This document shows, in pieces, positions 1-11,000 of a stretch of DNA of 64,000 nt; positions within the stretch are counted from its first letter, which is position 1; each line of letters opens with the position of its first letter. Both the position numbers and the translations under genes were made by a program. The notes under the pieces were generated by a model, which was given only the letters and a program-made list of their open reading frames with translations, had not been told where the DNA came from and did no database searches. The DNA comes from Bolinopsis microptera (Eukaryota; Ctenophora; Tentaculata; Lobata; Bolinopsidae), in assembly GCF_026151205.1 (NCBI RefSeq), contig NC_087082.1:19740494-19804493 (forward strand), given 5' to 3'.

Positions 1-159
1 AAGTTGATTTCAAATCCCCTATGGGTACCAGAAATACTGGTTTCACAACAACAACATCACTTTTTGGCTCTATATCAGGTTGGTATTCATAGTAAATCTG
101 CAGTAATTTGTTGTGACACTGCACTTGTTTATGGTCATGGAGAAGTTCGTTATTAGAGT

Positions 160-955
160 AATAGTGGAATCAATAATCACAAAACACTGATTTTAAACTG
201 ATTAAACTAGGCAAGTACTTTTACTACTCAAGCCATGATAATTTTGTCTCCATACTGTGACAAATGAATCAATCAGTTACGTATAATACATAATTGAATT
301 TTTGAAATGTGATTATCGATTCATTACCTTTCTTTTCAAAATGTCATTACAACTTGAACATTACATATGATTCAATTGTCATACTTTAAAGAAAATTACA
401 TAGTTGGTAGCCAGATTTGTGTGATTTTTGAATCATTTAACCACCCAGAAAAAAAAATAAGCTTAGACATGGATTCAAAAATCACATAATAAGAACCATA
501 GAATGGATATATGTTGTCATATTGTGCACTTAATTTAAGGCTTACTATAGTGTGACTTAATAGCGCACCAATAACGAAAACGTGATTTTTGAATCATATT
601 AACTGGTTTTAATACTATTTATAATACTATTTTGTACCCTAAAAAATGATAGAAAGCCAATAAAAACGTAAGATGATTCAATAATCACTGCTCAAAATAG
701 GCTCATTTCCAATGTTTAAGTTGTGATTTTTGAATCATTTTGGCACCAATAACAATTTCAGATAAGTCATTTTATTCCTTACATGCATTTTAGTCACCAT
801 ATCAATTTTGGCGTCTTTGTGAATAGTGCTTTTCAGATTATCTAGTGTTGATTCATCTTGCATTTCTAATTGTGTGACTTTTGAATCATTGGCACACAAA
901 TAACGATAACTCCTGTGATATAAGCACTACAGACTCCGTGATTTCAGGATCATGA
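160..955. repeat. Dispersed 16-bp motif GTGATTTTTGAATCAT, both orientations
   Basis: The motif GTGATTTTTGAATCAT or close variants occurs at 309-324, 421-436, 582-597, 723-738, 874-889 and 938-953. Its reverse complement occurs at 167-180, 471-485 and 674-687. Two opposed pairs (421/470 and 674/723) have the same 49-bp start-to-start spacing, and forward copies are roughly 140-160 bp apart. No coding potential is visible. It could be a decayed satellite or binding-site array; function unknown. Confidence 0.6.
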
Positions 956-1078
956 AATTTAATCGAATTTCTTAAGGTATAGATAGATATATCAACCAAC
1001 AAAGAGCAATGACCATTTTTAAAACTCATTTAAAAAAAATCAATCTCTAGTGCCACCTTTTTTTGAACGTGTCCACTT

Positions 1079-1895
1079 GGAATCTATCTGGTATGGTAGA
1101 AGGACACATGCACATGTACTAACATTTCCAGCCACTTAGAAGTGCAAAATACTCCCCTGGTTCATGGAATGAATGAAATGAACACAAAATGAACATTTTC
1201 CTAGAATCCCCTGAATTGGGCTTTAACCAATTGGAATCGGTCGGTATTGATACCAGGAGTGTCCCTGAGAAGTTTGGTGTGCCTAGCATGTTCAGAAAGG
1301 GCTCTGGGGCAATGTTTCTATTTTGGTTTCAGAGTAGTTGAGATGGTGGAAACAATTGACACGAATTTAGAAACATGCTTTTTAGCGGTAATTATGCCTG
1401 GACTGGCATGGAATCGATATGGTATGGTAGAGGGGCATATTGTTTACTAACATGTTCAGCAACTCAGAAGTTTTTTTCTTTGAAATGTAATACTCCACCG
1501 AAGGGATAGGGTGCGTCAAGAATCATCCAGTTTCACATCGAAAGCACTATTTTCACACATCAAATTGTGACATTTTTTGTTCAACTTTAAAAAAACCTTT
1601 TTAGTGCAAAATGATCCCCTGGTTCATGAAATGAACAAAAATGAACTTTACCCTAAAATCGCCTAAACTGAGTTGAAGGCGATCAGAATCGATTGGTATC
1701 GATACCAGGAGTGTCCTTGAAAAGTTTGGTGGCCCTAGCATCCTCAGAAAAGGCTTTGTGGGCAATGTTCCATTTTGGTTTCAGAGAAGTTGGGATTCTG
1801 GAACAGAATTGAGACAAATTTGGAACAGGCTTTTTGGGCAGTAATTATGCCTTGGCTGACTTAAAATCGATCTGGTATGGTGGAGGGGTATATTA
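1079..1895. repeat. Diverged tandem repeat, ~460-bp period
   Basis: The block starting at 1141 (AGTGCAAAATACTCCCCTGG, then a 'GATACCAGGAGTGTCC' segment, then a 'TCGATATGGTATGGTAGAGG' segment) recurs from 1603 with many substitutions, an offset of 462 bp. A third partial copy of the 'TCTGGTATGGTAGAAGG' end lies at 1085-1105. The 67-codon open frame inside the first copy is not kept in the second, so it is not a gene. Confidence 0.6.
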
Positions 1896-3997
1896 ACTAC
1901 ATTTTAGGGTGTTTTCAAATTAAAGATTTCAAAGCCAGATTTTCGGCTTAAGTTGGCTGGGACATGCCCAAATTGTATATGCTTTGATCGTGATCGGGTT
2001 TTCAAAAATAAACGATTTACCTTTCGCATATGATGGACTTTTTCCCGAAGAAGGTGGGTATTTTATCCTTGTAGTTTTCCAGAGAAGGAAGTAGTCTTTT
2101 CCACATCTCTGTCATCAGAGAAGTCCTCTCGATTAACGGGCCCTGTTTGGCACTCCTGAGATAATTGACTGTCTTATACACAATGGTTTTACCGTTTACA
2201 ACATTTGCAGTAATATTTATTACCGAATTTAATTATTAGAATTTAACCCATACATTTTAAACACATGAACTGCTGTATCAGTAACCATCAAAATAGAGAC
2301 AAACCTATGAATTTGATGTTTATCTTGTTAAGTGGAAGGTTAACCTCTTCTTGACACAAAATACCCAGTCGTCTCCTGAGATCTCCGACATGACAGAGGA
2401 AGCTACTGTCGAGTTCGATATTACAGCTAACCTAAGTGGGATCAATTTTAAGCATCACAAATCAGCTAATGTGATGAAAGAGCCATTATTGAAATGTAAG
2501 GCAGATCTAGATTATTATTATTATTAAATCTAAAATAGCTAATAATTTATTAAATTATTAACAGGCCCCTTAACGTGGGCAATAATATACGCTTTTTAAA
2601 TTATATAAACAAATTGAAGTCTATTTTTCCAATGTTGTTAAGTGTCTCTTTAGATCTGTTTTGGTCTTTCGTGGGAGTTCCCACATTTGTTGGTTGAGAA
2701 TGCTCAACATAACATACATGATGCTTGACTGCTTTATTGACCCGGACAGGCACCGGGGGCAGACATCCCAACACCAGTGCGTTGGGACATAGTGTTGGTC
2801 TGCTTCAGGACGTGTTAGATCCTAGAGAAGCCGCCATCCCCTCTACTGCTTTAGCTCAGCGGCAGCATGAAGAAAGAAAGGCAGATCTAGAGCTAGGAAT
2901 GTGTTTCGGCGCATCAAAGAATAAGTATCTGTGTACTGTTCTTTACCATACCATTTAAACGATTTAATACATGGAAGTATCACAATAATATACTTTTTCA
3001 AAAAAATAAACACATTTAAAAAAAGGCTTGAATGGGTTATCGATATATCCATATAATGCATGATTGAAATAATCTGTTTAGGAGTAATACGTTCAGATTC
3101 GATCCTGATCTACAAAAGTGTAACATGATAGCAAAATCCGCTGTGCTTTTCTATACTAGAACAAGTTTTAGTAGTCTCCAGCACATCACAGCTTAAAGGC
3201 AGTAACACTAAATCGATTACATTAAATAACCTCTCAAGATCATTTAGTAATATCTGTATTTCAATGTGCAACGAAACAGCTTCTATACTACTTTACTACT
3301 TCTATACTACTTTACTATCAACTAGATATACGGTTTGAGCATTGAAGCTCTATGCTGTGAGCAGCAACGAAAAGAAATGGGATTGCAATATATCGACTCA
3401 CTTGTGAAAATAATGATTAAATCTCAAATCTCCTAATTACGATTTCTAACTGCGCGGCGTAGTGCGTACTTTGAAATCCAAATAAAAATTATTTTTGAAA
3501 ACAAAATTACAACATGATGCAAATCTTGTGTAAAAAAATGTAATAAACAATATGCTGTTAAAAACTTTCGTGAAAAATTTTAAAAAGCATGATTTCCACC
3601 CGATTATGTAAAGTTATCATTTTTAAGACTTTTACAGGTTATAATTTTTGTCAAGAGCTTAGCCATTTGTCAAAATTTAGGTCATGGTATCATGTTATGT
3701 GAATATACAATGAGATTATAAGCCGTTGATGTATAATACCTTGGAGTTTATCAGGGGATAAACAATAAAATTATTTGTAGGTTTATAAACTACCAAAACG
3801 CGCGCTGGGTTGGACTCGTTGTATAATAATAATGTATGACTATCCACTATCAATACATGATACACGATAACGTAAAACTATATAAATCGATAACATATAA
3901 GATCAAATAAACCATATGGTACCAAGTTACATTAATTAATGAAATCTTTCCATGTTTTAGAATGAAAATCCATACACAAATATTCCTAGCTTTAAGT
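1896..3997. other. Intergenic AT-rich DNA, no gene recognised
   Basis: Mostly AT-rich sequence. A (ATT)n run lies at about 2511-2525. A GC-richer island at 2700-2960 has a short open frame without an ATG start; it matches no family I know. The string AAGGCAGATCTAGA occurs both at the (ATT)n run and at about 2879, hinting at a repeat boundary. Nothing else is supported. Confidence 0.5.
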
Positions 3998-4040
3998 ATT
4001 TCAAAAGGATTTCAAAAGGATTTCAAGGATTTCAAAATAA
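3998..4040 (-). repeat. Short tandem array, possible 3' tail of the minus-strand LINE
   Basis: Three to four copies of an ~11-bp unit (ATTTCAAAAGG on the plus strand) lie about 300 bp beyond the stop codon of the minus-strand ORF2. Several non-LTR retrotransposons end in short tandem repeats rather than poly-A, and no poly-A (plus-strand poly-T) tail is visible nearby. Assignment as the 3' terminus is inference. Confidence 0.35.
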
Positions 4041-4334
4041 AATGATCATTACAATAAACATTGTGTCGGATCTAAATATTAAAAAATAAAGATAAAATGA
4101 AAGTCAAAAACGAAAAAACCGAAACCAGTCCTGAAAAATGCACGGTTGACGGTTATAGTCTAAAGAGTTTAAAAACCGAGCTATTCTAAAAAGGAATGTT
4201 CATGACGCGAACAACCAGTCCTTTGTGTCCATGCCTAAGATCCACACATAAATTCCACACTAAATCAAAAGTGTGAAACGCACACGAAAAATAACACACT
4301 GTCGGATCCACGTTTCGCATGTTGAGTCCGTGAG

Positions 4335-7300
4335 TCATGTTGTAGGTCCTTCCTTTTCTTTTCTGTCACTCGGGGGGAACCTCCGCTTGTTCACTTTACT
4401 CAAGAATCTGGCAGTTTCTCTGATCAATAGGATATCCTTGAAGAGGTCGGCAAAGGTCTCCGCTCCAGAGGTGATCATGGTTCTCGCCTGCTGACCTATG
4501 TTTCGCCTCAGGTCGTCGTAAAGCGAACAATCCGTGAGAACGTGTTTCTCATCTTCAATGATCGGCTCAAACATCGGTAGTTCGGCAAGTATACCGACAG
4601 CTTCAAGGTCTGATGAAGAACAGTGCTTACAAATGCGACTGAGCGGATTTTCACGGTTGATGGCGTATCTACCGGTCTCGATGTTGAACTTATGAGCACT
4701 CATTCTGAACTGCGCCAGCCGCTTCACCTCTTCTCCACTGAGCTGCAGGTTCAGGTACGCTTCAGCTGTAAATTCACTTTTGATAGTGTTGTAGAAACTG
4801 AGCTTCCGGTTGTTTTGCCGCTCATCGTTCCAACAGTTAATAAAAGTACTACGTAGTGCTGTTTTGAATTGGTTGGGGTAGGTCAACCTGCGAGATGATA
4901 CTGACTGAAGGCTTTGTCGGAGATCTTCTATACCTTTGTACCATGGCAGATTGAGTGTGCGTTGTTCTATGAACGCCTGTCTGGCTAGACTTGTGCAACC
5001 AGCTCTGTCCATTTGCTCAAGTCGGTTGAAATACCCAAATACTTGCTTTGATGCCTTTATCACTAGGGGGCAGCGGCCTGTATCACCCCATACACTCGCA
5101 TTTGAGGTTTTTCTGCCCACTCCTAAGGTCCACTTGAGGAATGAGAGATGAAGCTTTTCGAGAGGATCTCTTGCAGTCTCCTTCAGGAGAGATTTGGTGT
5201 TGATATTATCTTGATAGTTTCTGACAAAGAGAGTCTCTGGGAGCCACACCTGACATCCGTATGTCACAATCGGTACCACAAGCGCGTCGAATAGCTTGAA
5301 TATGATTGTTCGCCTGAAGTGTCTTAAGTCAATACTGCTTTTTAGCGCGAAGTAGCTTCTGAGACCTTTTTGCTTCAGTTTGTTCTGTGCTACTGCTGAA
5401 GAACCGTTGAGGGTAAAGGTTATCCCGAGGTAGCAATATTCTCGAACTGATGTGATGTTGGTTTCGCCGAGTTGGAATGTCAGACTCTCTTTAAGGAGCC
5501 TCCCGGAACGGTTGAACACCATCACTGCCGTTTTTCCGATGTTAACGGTTAGTCCCCATTCGATACAGTAACTGTGTAAAACGTTTAGAAGTTTCTGTAG
5601 TCCAGTATGGTCAAGGGCAAGAAGTATAAGATCATCAGCCCAGAGGAGATGAGTGATATTAACATTATTCAGTTCAGGGACGTTGACTTCCTCAGCGTTA
5701 TCCAGATCTAGGGAGAGTTGGTGGATGAAACACTTGAACAGCTCAGGAGACATCGGGTGACCTTGCTCAGTCCCACAGTGAATGTCGATTGTCTCTGACA
5801 ATCTGTTCAACAGTTTGATTTTTGCTGAGGAATGTGAATACATCTGCTCGATACATTGAAAGTATCGACCTCTTACTCCTAGCTCCCAGAGTTTATAGAG
5901 CATGGCATCTCGGCACACAGAGTCGAACGCCTTCGCGTAGTCGACGAAGCATCCATATAGCCTCTTTTTCCGTTGCGTTACATACTTTTGGATGCAAGTT
6001 GAGAGTGTTAGTATGTGGTCACTCGTCTGTGCTTTTTTACAGAACCCTAGCTGGTTTATGGTGTCTGGACAGTTCAGTGACCGGAATGTGAGTAGGCGCT
6101 GTAATAAGATAGTTGAAAACAGCTTCCCAACATTGCTCGCCACGGCTATCGCCCGGTAGTTGTTCGGATCGTATACACTCCCCTTTTTGTGCAAGGGGGT
6201 AACTAGAGAGGTCGTCCATGGATACTCCCCGAGTTTCAAACAGTGGTTGAACAGGTTGAGAACAGCTGACAGCATTGGTTCATCTGACGAAATGAGGAAC
6301 TCATTCAGGATTTTATCTTCGGCGATGGCTTTCCCTTTCTTAAGGCCTTTGATGGCGGTCCGAAGTTCCTCTATTTCGATATCTTTGTCCAGAACTTCCA
6401 CGAGTTCATGAACACGAAGTTCAGTCTTTCTGCGTTCCGTGAAGTCAGCAGTTTCTTCATTCGGGATGGAAGGTTTTGAGTACAGCTCTTTGAAGAATTT
6501 ACAGAAGTTCATCATATCGAAAACGTCCAGCTTTGAGCCATTTGAGGAGAAGCTTTTAAGTTTCTTAAAGCGACTCCAGTTTATGTCGCGCCCCTCGTCA
6601 ACATCACGACAAAGAGATTCCACGAACTTGGCCTTCTTCTGTCTCACGAGCTTTCGGTATTCGCGGCGTTTGTTGTAGTAGCTGTCTCTCAGTTCTTTAT
6701 CAAGAGGACTTTTACCGTATGTTTTAGCTAATCGATTTAGTTCACGTTTTTCGATGATGCAGGCAATATCAAACCATGGAGACTTCGGTTTTGCCCTTTT
6801 GTATCCCCGAGTTTTCCTATTGAGGGGTTTTTGTTTATGTTTTCTAGGTCTTGGTAGGGCCTGATCAGCCATATCACGATAAATGCCGACGATGTTTTCA
6901 TTGAGCTTAATGACATCCTCCTTTTTTACGCAAACAGCTTCAACCAGTTCCGCGATTCTGCTTGCAAACTGGGGTTCTTTTTGGACATCTAGGAACTGCT
7001 GTTTATTCTCTGAAGCATTCTCGTCCCATTTGTGTTTTATTGGGGCTGGCTGGAGTGAGGATAGAATTTCGTCCGGATCAATTATATAATTATGACTCAG
7101 TTTCAGTGTGCATAAGCATGGGCGGTGGTCTGAGAATTTCGTAAGATCTAAGACCTTAAGACTTTGCACCGATTCCCTTAGCATGGGGGATGCTGTTACG
7201 TAGTCTACAACGCTGTGTCCATTGTAATTAATTGAGGTGGGTTCCCCGAAGATGTCTCCTAGTGTATCACCATTAAGAATGCTAAGGTTCAGACTGGATA

Positions 7301-7961
7301 TGAAGTCCAGAAAGAGTTTTCCCCTTGGGTTTATCACAGAGTCTTTGCTTGATCTTGTTGATTTTTCTGGAAAGCTTGCGATCGTTGAGAAAGCCTCGAT
7401 GTCAGCTGGAGGTTCATCATCAAAGTTAAAGTTGAGGTCCCCTGTTCTTGCATTGAAGTCTCCTAGAACCAGTTTCTCGCCGAGATCTGTGTTTTCAGCA
7501 ACAAAGTCAATAATGGATTCGAGTGTTGACTGGGATGGTCCACCATTGCTGTTTTTCAGTCTCTTTTTGTAGGATGACTGCTCTGGGGAGTCGTATACGT
7601 TGATTATTGTGAACTTAAGAGTATCATCAGTGGCGGGGCAAAAAGTCACCGCTTGAATATCTGGATGGGAGCTTTTTACGGGCTTGAAGTCTCCTGACAG
7701 GGATCGATGGACCCCCACACATAGCCCACCGGAGCGCGAGCCAGTTCTAAGGCTATTGTAGCATTTGAAGTTTGGAAGGTGGAACTCAGCCTTCGTTTCC
7801 TGCAGGCAGAATATGTTACACCCAATGAGAAGTTTGACGAAGTCCTCATCATCGGCCTTGGGGCCCTCTTTGAAGGACATTGCGTCATGAATGTTCCACG
7901 ACAAGATCCTCATAAGGTCTTGTTGGTGGCTCGTAGTCCTATCAGGTATAGAATTAATCAT
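4335..7961 (-). CDS. LINE ORF2: endonuclease-reverse transcriptase
   Basis: This 1208-residue protein nicks target DNA and reverse-transcribes element RNA (target-primed reverse transcription). The N-terminal APE endonuclease shows Asn23 (SWNIH), Glu55 (CLQET), LVLGDFNAR with Asp168 and Asn170, and SDHRP with Asp278 and His279. The reverse transcriptase shows FVDYAKAFD (Asp674), TEQGHPMSPELF from 731, and LLWADDL with the catalytic Asp776-Asp777. A C-terminal zinc knuckle is Cys1111-x2-Cys1114...His1140-x4-Cys1145. All key residues are present and the frame is uninterrupted, so this copy may be recent. The start is a true ATG. A frameshifted extension of ORF1 would overlap this start by 8 nt (7954-7961). 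The TEQGHP box differs from the usual boxes of L1, RTE and CR1, so the clade is left open. Confidence 0.93.
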   Translation of the reverse strand: MINSIPDRTTSHQQDLMRILSWNIHDAMSFKEGPKADDEDFVKLLIGCNIFCLQETKAEFHLPNFKCYNSLRTGSRSGGLCVGVHRSLSGDFKPVKSSHPDIQAVTFCPATDDTLKFTIINVYDSPEQSSYKKRLKNSNGGPSQSTLESIIDFVAENTDLGEKLVLGDFNARTGDLNFNFDDEPPADIEAFSTIASFPEKSTRSSKDSVINPRGKLFLDFISSLNLSILNGDTLGDIFGEPTSINYNGHSVVDYVTASPMLRESVQSLKVLDLTKFSDHRPCLCTLKLSHNYIIDPDEILSSLQPAPIKHKWDENASENKQQFLDVQKEPQFASRIAELVEAVCVKKEDVIKLNENIVGIYRDMADQALPRPRKHKQKPLNRKTRGYKRAKPKSPWFDIACIIEKRELNRLAKTYGKSPLDKELRDSYYNKRREYRKLVRQKKAKFVESLCRDVDEGRDINWSRFKKLKSFSSNGSKLDVFDMMNFCKFFKELYSKPSIPNEETADFTERRKTELRVHELVEVLDKDIEIEELRTAIKGLKKGKAIAEDKILNEFLISSDEPMLSAVLNLFNHCLKLGEYPWTTSLVTPLHKKGSVYDPNNYRAIAVASNVGKLFSTILLQRLLTFRSLNCPDTINQLGFCKKAQTSDHILTLSTCIQKYVTQRKKRLYGCFVDYAKAFDSVCRDAMLYKLWELGVRGRYFQCIEQMYSHSSAKIKLLNRLSETIDIHCGTEQGHPMSPELFKCFIHQLSLDLDNAEEVNVPELNNVNITHLLWADDLILLALDHTGLQKLLNVLHSYCIEWGLTVNIGKTAVMVFNRSGRLLKESLTFQLGETNITSVREYCYLGITFTLNGSSAVAQNKLKQKGLRSYFALKSSIDLRHFRRTIIFKLFDALVVPIVTYGCQVWLPETLFVRNYQDNINTKSLLKETARDPLEKLHLSFLKWTLGVGRKTSNASVWGDTGRCPLVIKASKQVFGYFNRLEQMDRAGCTSLARQAFIEQRTLNLPWYKGIEDLRQSLQSVSSRRLTYPNQFKTALRSTFINCWNDERQNNRKLSFYNTIKSEFTAEAYLNLQLSGEEVKRLAQFRMSAHKFNIETGRYAINRENPLSRICKHCSSSDLEAVGILAELPMFEPIIEDEKHVLTDCSLYDDLRRNIGQQARTMITSGAETFADLFKDILLIRETARFLSKVNKRRFPPSDRKEKEGPTT

Positions 7962-8096
7962 TGCGCTTCCTTTTCGGTTTGTATCCAGTTTCGTCCTCGT
8001 AATTCCCGTGACTGGTCTCCATGTCTACAGTTCTATAAAGAGAATCACGAAACTTCAGCCAGGTTTTCCGTTGGCCTCTTTCTGAGAGGAACAGTT

Positions 8097-11000
8097 CTAC
8101 GCCATTTTTCCTGTCCCTTTGTTTATGAATCCACCGAGATTACGATTACACGATGTAAAGACACGGTTTCGGTATTTTTGTCCTGATCTGAGGTTGCTCA
8201 CAAAAGTTGACAGCAAGCCATTAAAGGATTCAATCTCCTCGGTCAGACGAGGGTAGCCAGGGATTGGGATGATCGCTGATAGGCAGAGTTTAGCCGTTGT
8301 CGATTCGAGGATGTTGTAGACCATCTGTTTATATTTACCGAAAAGATCGTCAGCAGAAAGTTTGAGCCAGAATAGGTCTTGAAATCCTGTATGCACGAAC
8401 ACGACATCTGGTTTTGTGTTTCGCACTTTTGATACGAGGCCTCCTTTCGAAATGATATCGTCGACCGAGAAGGCTCGATATGTGCTGATCTCAAAACGAC
8501 TGCTAAATTTGGTCCCGTCAAATTTGTTGAAAAAATCATCGTGAACAAGGAGACATTTTCGGTTCGACCGCTGGGTCGGATGTGATCTTCCTCTTGGTGT
8601 TTCTGGGCTGGTCTGGGCATTCTCCTTTGGTGATTTTTGTGCTGGCTCCTTGTGGCTTAGGTTGTTAGCAGATACGGTTTCTCCATGAGTGCTATTTACT
8701 GTTGCCACATGGCTAGTTGGGATAGAATCTCCTGTATTTTCAGTTTGATCTATTCCTGGAGTCTTATCCTTATCAAGATCGGTTTTCTCGGAGGGGGGCT
8801 GTGATCGACTACTTCCTTCTGGTTCATGTTGTCGGCATTGGCCATTGGTATCGTTGGCTGTTGAAGTTGTGGCTTCTTCCCGGTCCTCCTTCTTGTTTGA
8901 TGGTTTCCTATGTCGTTTAGTACCCAGTGGTGATGGGGCTGTCTCACATGAAAGCCTCGTGTCATGGCTTCCTAGAACCTTGATATTCTGTTGTTTTTTT
9001 GTTCTGTCACTGCAGTGATTGCTTGAGGTCTGGTTATGATCTCTTGTCGAGTTGTCATGTTTAGGTGGACCTCCTGACTTGCCTCTAGTAGGAGCTAGAT
9101 GAGCACTAAGGCGCCGAGGGGAGTACAGCTGGTTGTTTTCAAATCTAGCGGAGGAACCAGGGATACTAGGAATAGGTATACTCTGCACTTCAACCTCATC
9201 CTCAGGAGGGATCATGTACGCAGACTCCTCTATGACTTCACTTTTAGATCCTATTCCCTCGATAACAAATTGTTCTTCCTCGATGAAAACCTGCTTGCTT
9301 CCTTTTGTTGTTGTTCGGCGGTTGTCAATCAAACATTTCATATCATTATTAAAGTGTTTAATTGAGTAATTCAGATAGTCGTAGCCATGGGTTTGTTTCA
9401 GCATTGTTGCGCAAATATCGGCATCAGTGACCCTCTCTAATTCGTGAAGAAGACGGTAATAGTTTTTCACTAAGGCATCCACATCCGCCTGTCGTCTGAG
9501 ATCCGTATATCCAAGGTGGATAAAGATCGCCTCAGGTTTCGTATCCATAATAGTGTTGCAGATGTTGTTAAGGTTTTTTCGGGAGGAAATTGTTCTGAGC
9601 GAATTGACCTGAATGCATTCTATGTCGAAGAATGGGGTCAACTTCTTTTCATTGACTATGATGTTTGGGCAATCGTGCAAAATGATACACTTGTTTTTCT
9701 TGGGACGAGTAGAATTAACTCTACTTCTTAACGGGAGAGCAGTTAGCGTCGAAGTCTTGATGATTGGTATGGCACGAGATAAAAGCTCCGGCGATTTGTT
9801 TTCGTCAAATATTTCAGTCATCTCGCTGACTTCGATTTCTTCCTCGTTGAAAATGACTTCGGTGGTTTCGAGATTCACTTCGGCTTCTCCGATCACGGTT
9901 TCGCCTGGGTTGTCGTCGATTTCTTCATCAACTACTTTAACCAACTTCTTTTTTGGCTTTTCATGCCGAGGCTTACAGTAGGCATGGTCATGTTTGATGG
10001 AACTTTCCTGAAGGTGTGTCTGCCAGCTGTTTTTCCTTAACGTCTTAGTTTGTTGCCAAAGAACAGCGAGAAAGCAAAAGATCTGGGCGAATTTGCTATC
10101 GCAGTCTTTACATCTGAAACCCTCAACATTCTCTGAGTCTGGAGTAGGAAATCTCAATTCGAGGTTGGTATGTGAAACTGTTGGCTCTATTACCATCTGT
10201 TCAGTGCACGCCTGGTCCTGAGGGGATGGCAGCTCAACTGGTTGGTTCCTATGCTCAACGAGTTCATTGAGTGTTTCTTGCTGGATCTTGAGTGCCTCTA
10301 AAAGAGAGTTTACCTTCTGTTTTAGTTCGCGGATTTCTTGCTTTACATCCGGGCTTGTATTAAGGTCGGACTCTTGCCTCTGGCGAAGAGTTTTCAAAAG
10401 AACTTCGTGGCTGGTTGCTGATTCCTGGAGCTTGAGGAGTCCGTCTTCAAGTGTCTTTAGTGGCTTTTCAAACCCGCTTACGGGTGTTGCGGTAGATGCA
10501 GAGACGTTTTTAGCTGCAGCTGGCCCTGGGTTACTTATAGCCGTATTCTTCTTTTCCTTTTTAGGTTTCTTTTGGGCTGGATCTACGGGCGTCTTGTCAC
10601 TGGAATCGGGTTCGTTCGTGGTTTTGGGGATGTTCCTGATCTCGTCGCTGAGGTCATTGGTACCGTCTTTTGTCACTTCAGCTGCTACGACAGGTGAGGC
10701 ACCAGACCTAACTGATTGGTGTCCCTCCTCGCTTGGTGGCTGATAACCTGTGTTCTTAATAGCTTCACAGATCTCTTCTACTGATGCTGGGTTCTTAGTA
10801 TCCAGGAATGATTTTCCTGTGTTACGTCTAGCCTTTTTCTTTTTGCCTTTGATTCGGCTTTTTTCCAGCTTGAAATCTTCACGGCGATCAAGCATATTGA
10901 CTGAAGTAAAGTTTTCGATGAGGTAAGACTGCAGAAGAGTTTTCCTGGACTTAGCAGTTCTTGGTCTGGTTAACCCTATTCTATCCAGCTCTTCGCAGAC

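Noticed and set aside
1247-1450. 67-codon frame as a small gene
   Set aside because: It lies in a diverged tandem repeat and is not kept in the second copy.
2725-2958. 77-codon frame as a gene
   Set aside because: It needs a TTG start, has no domain, and is flanked by a string also found beside an (ATT)n run, suggesting repeat material.
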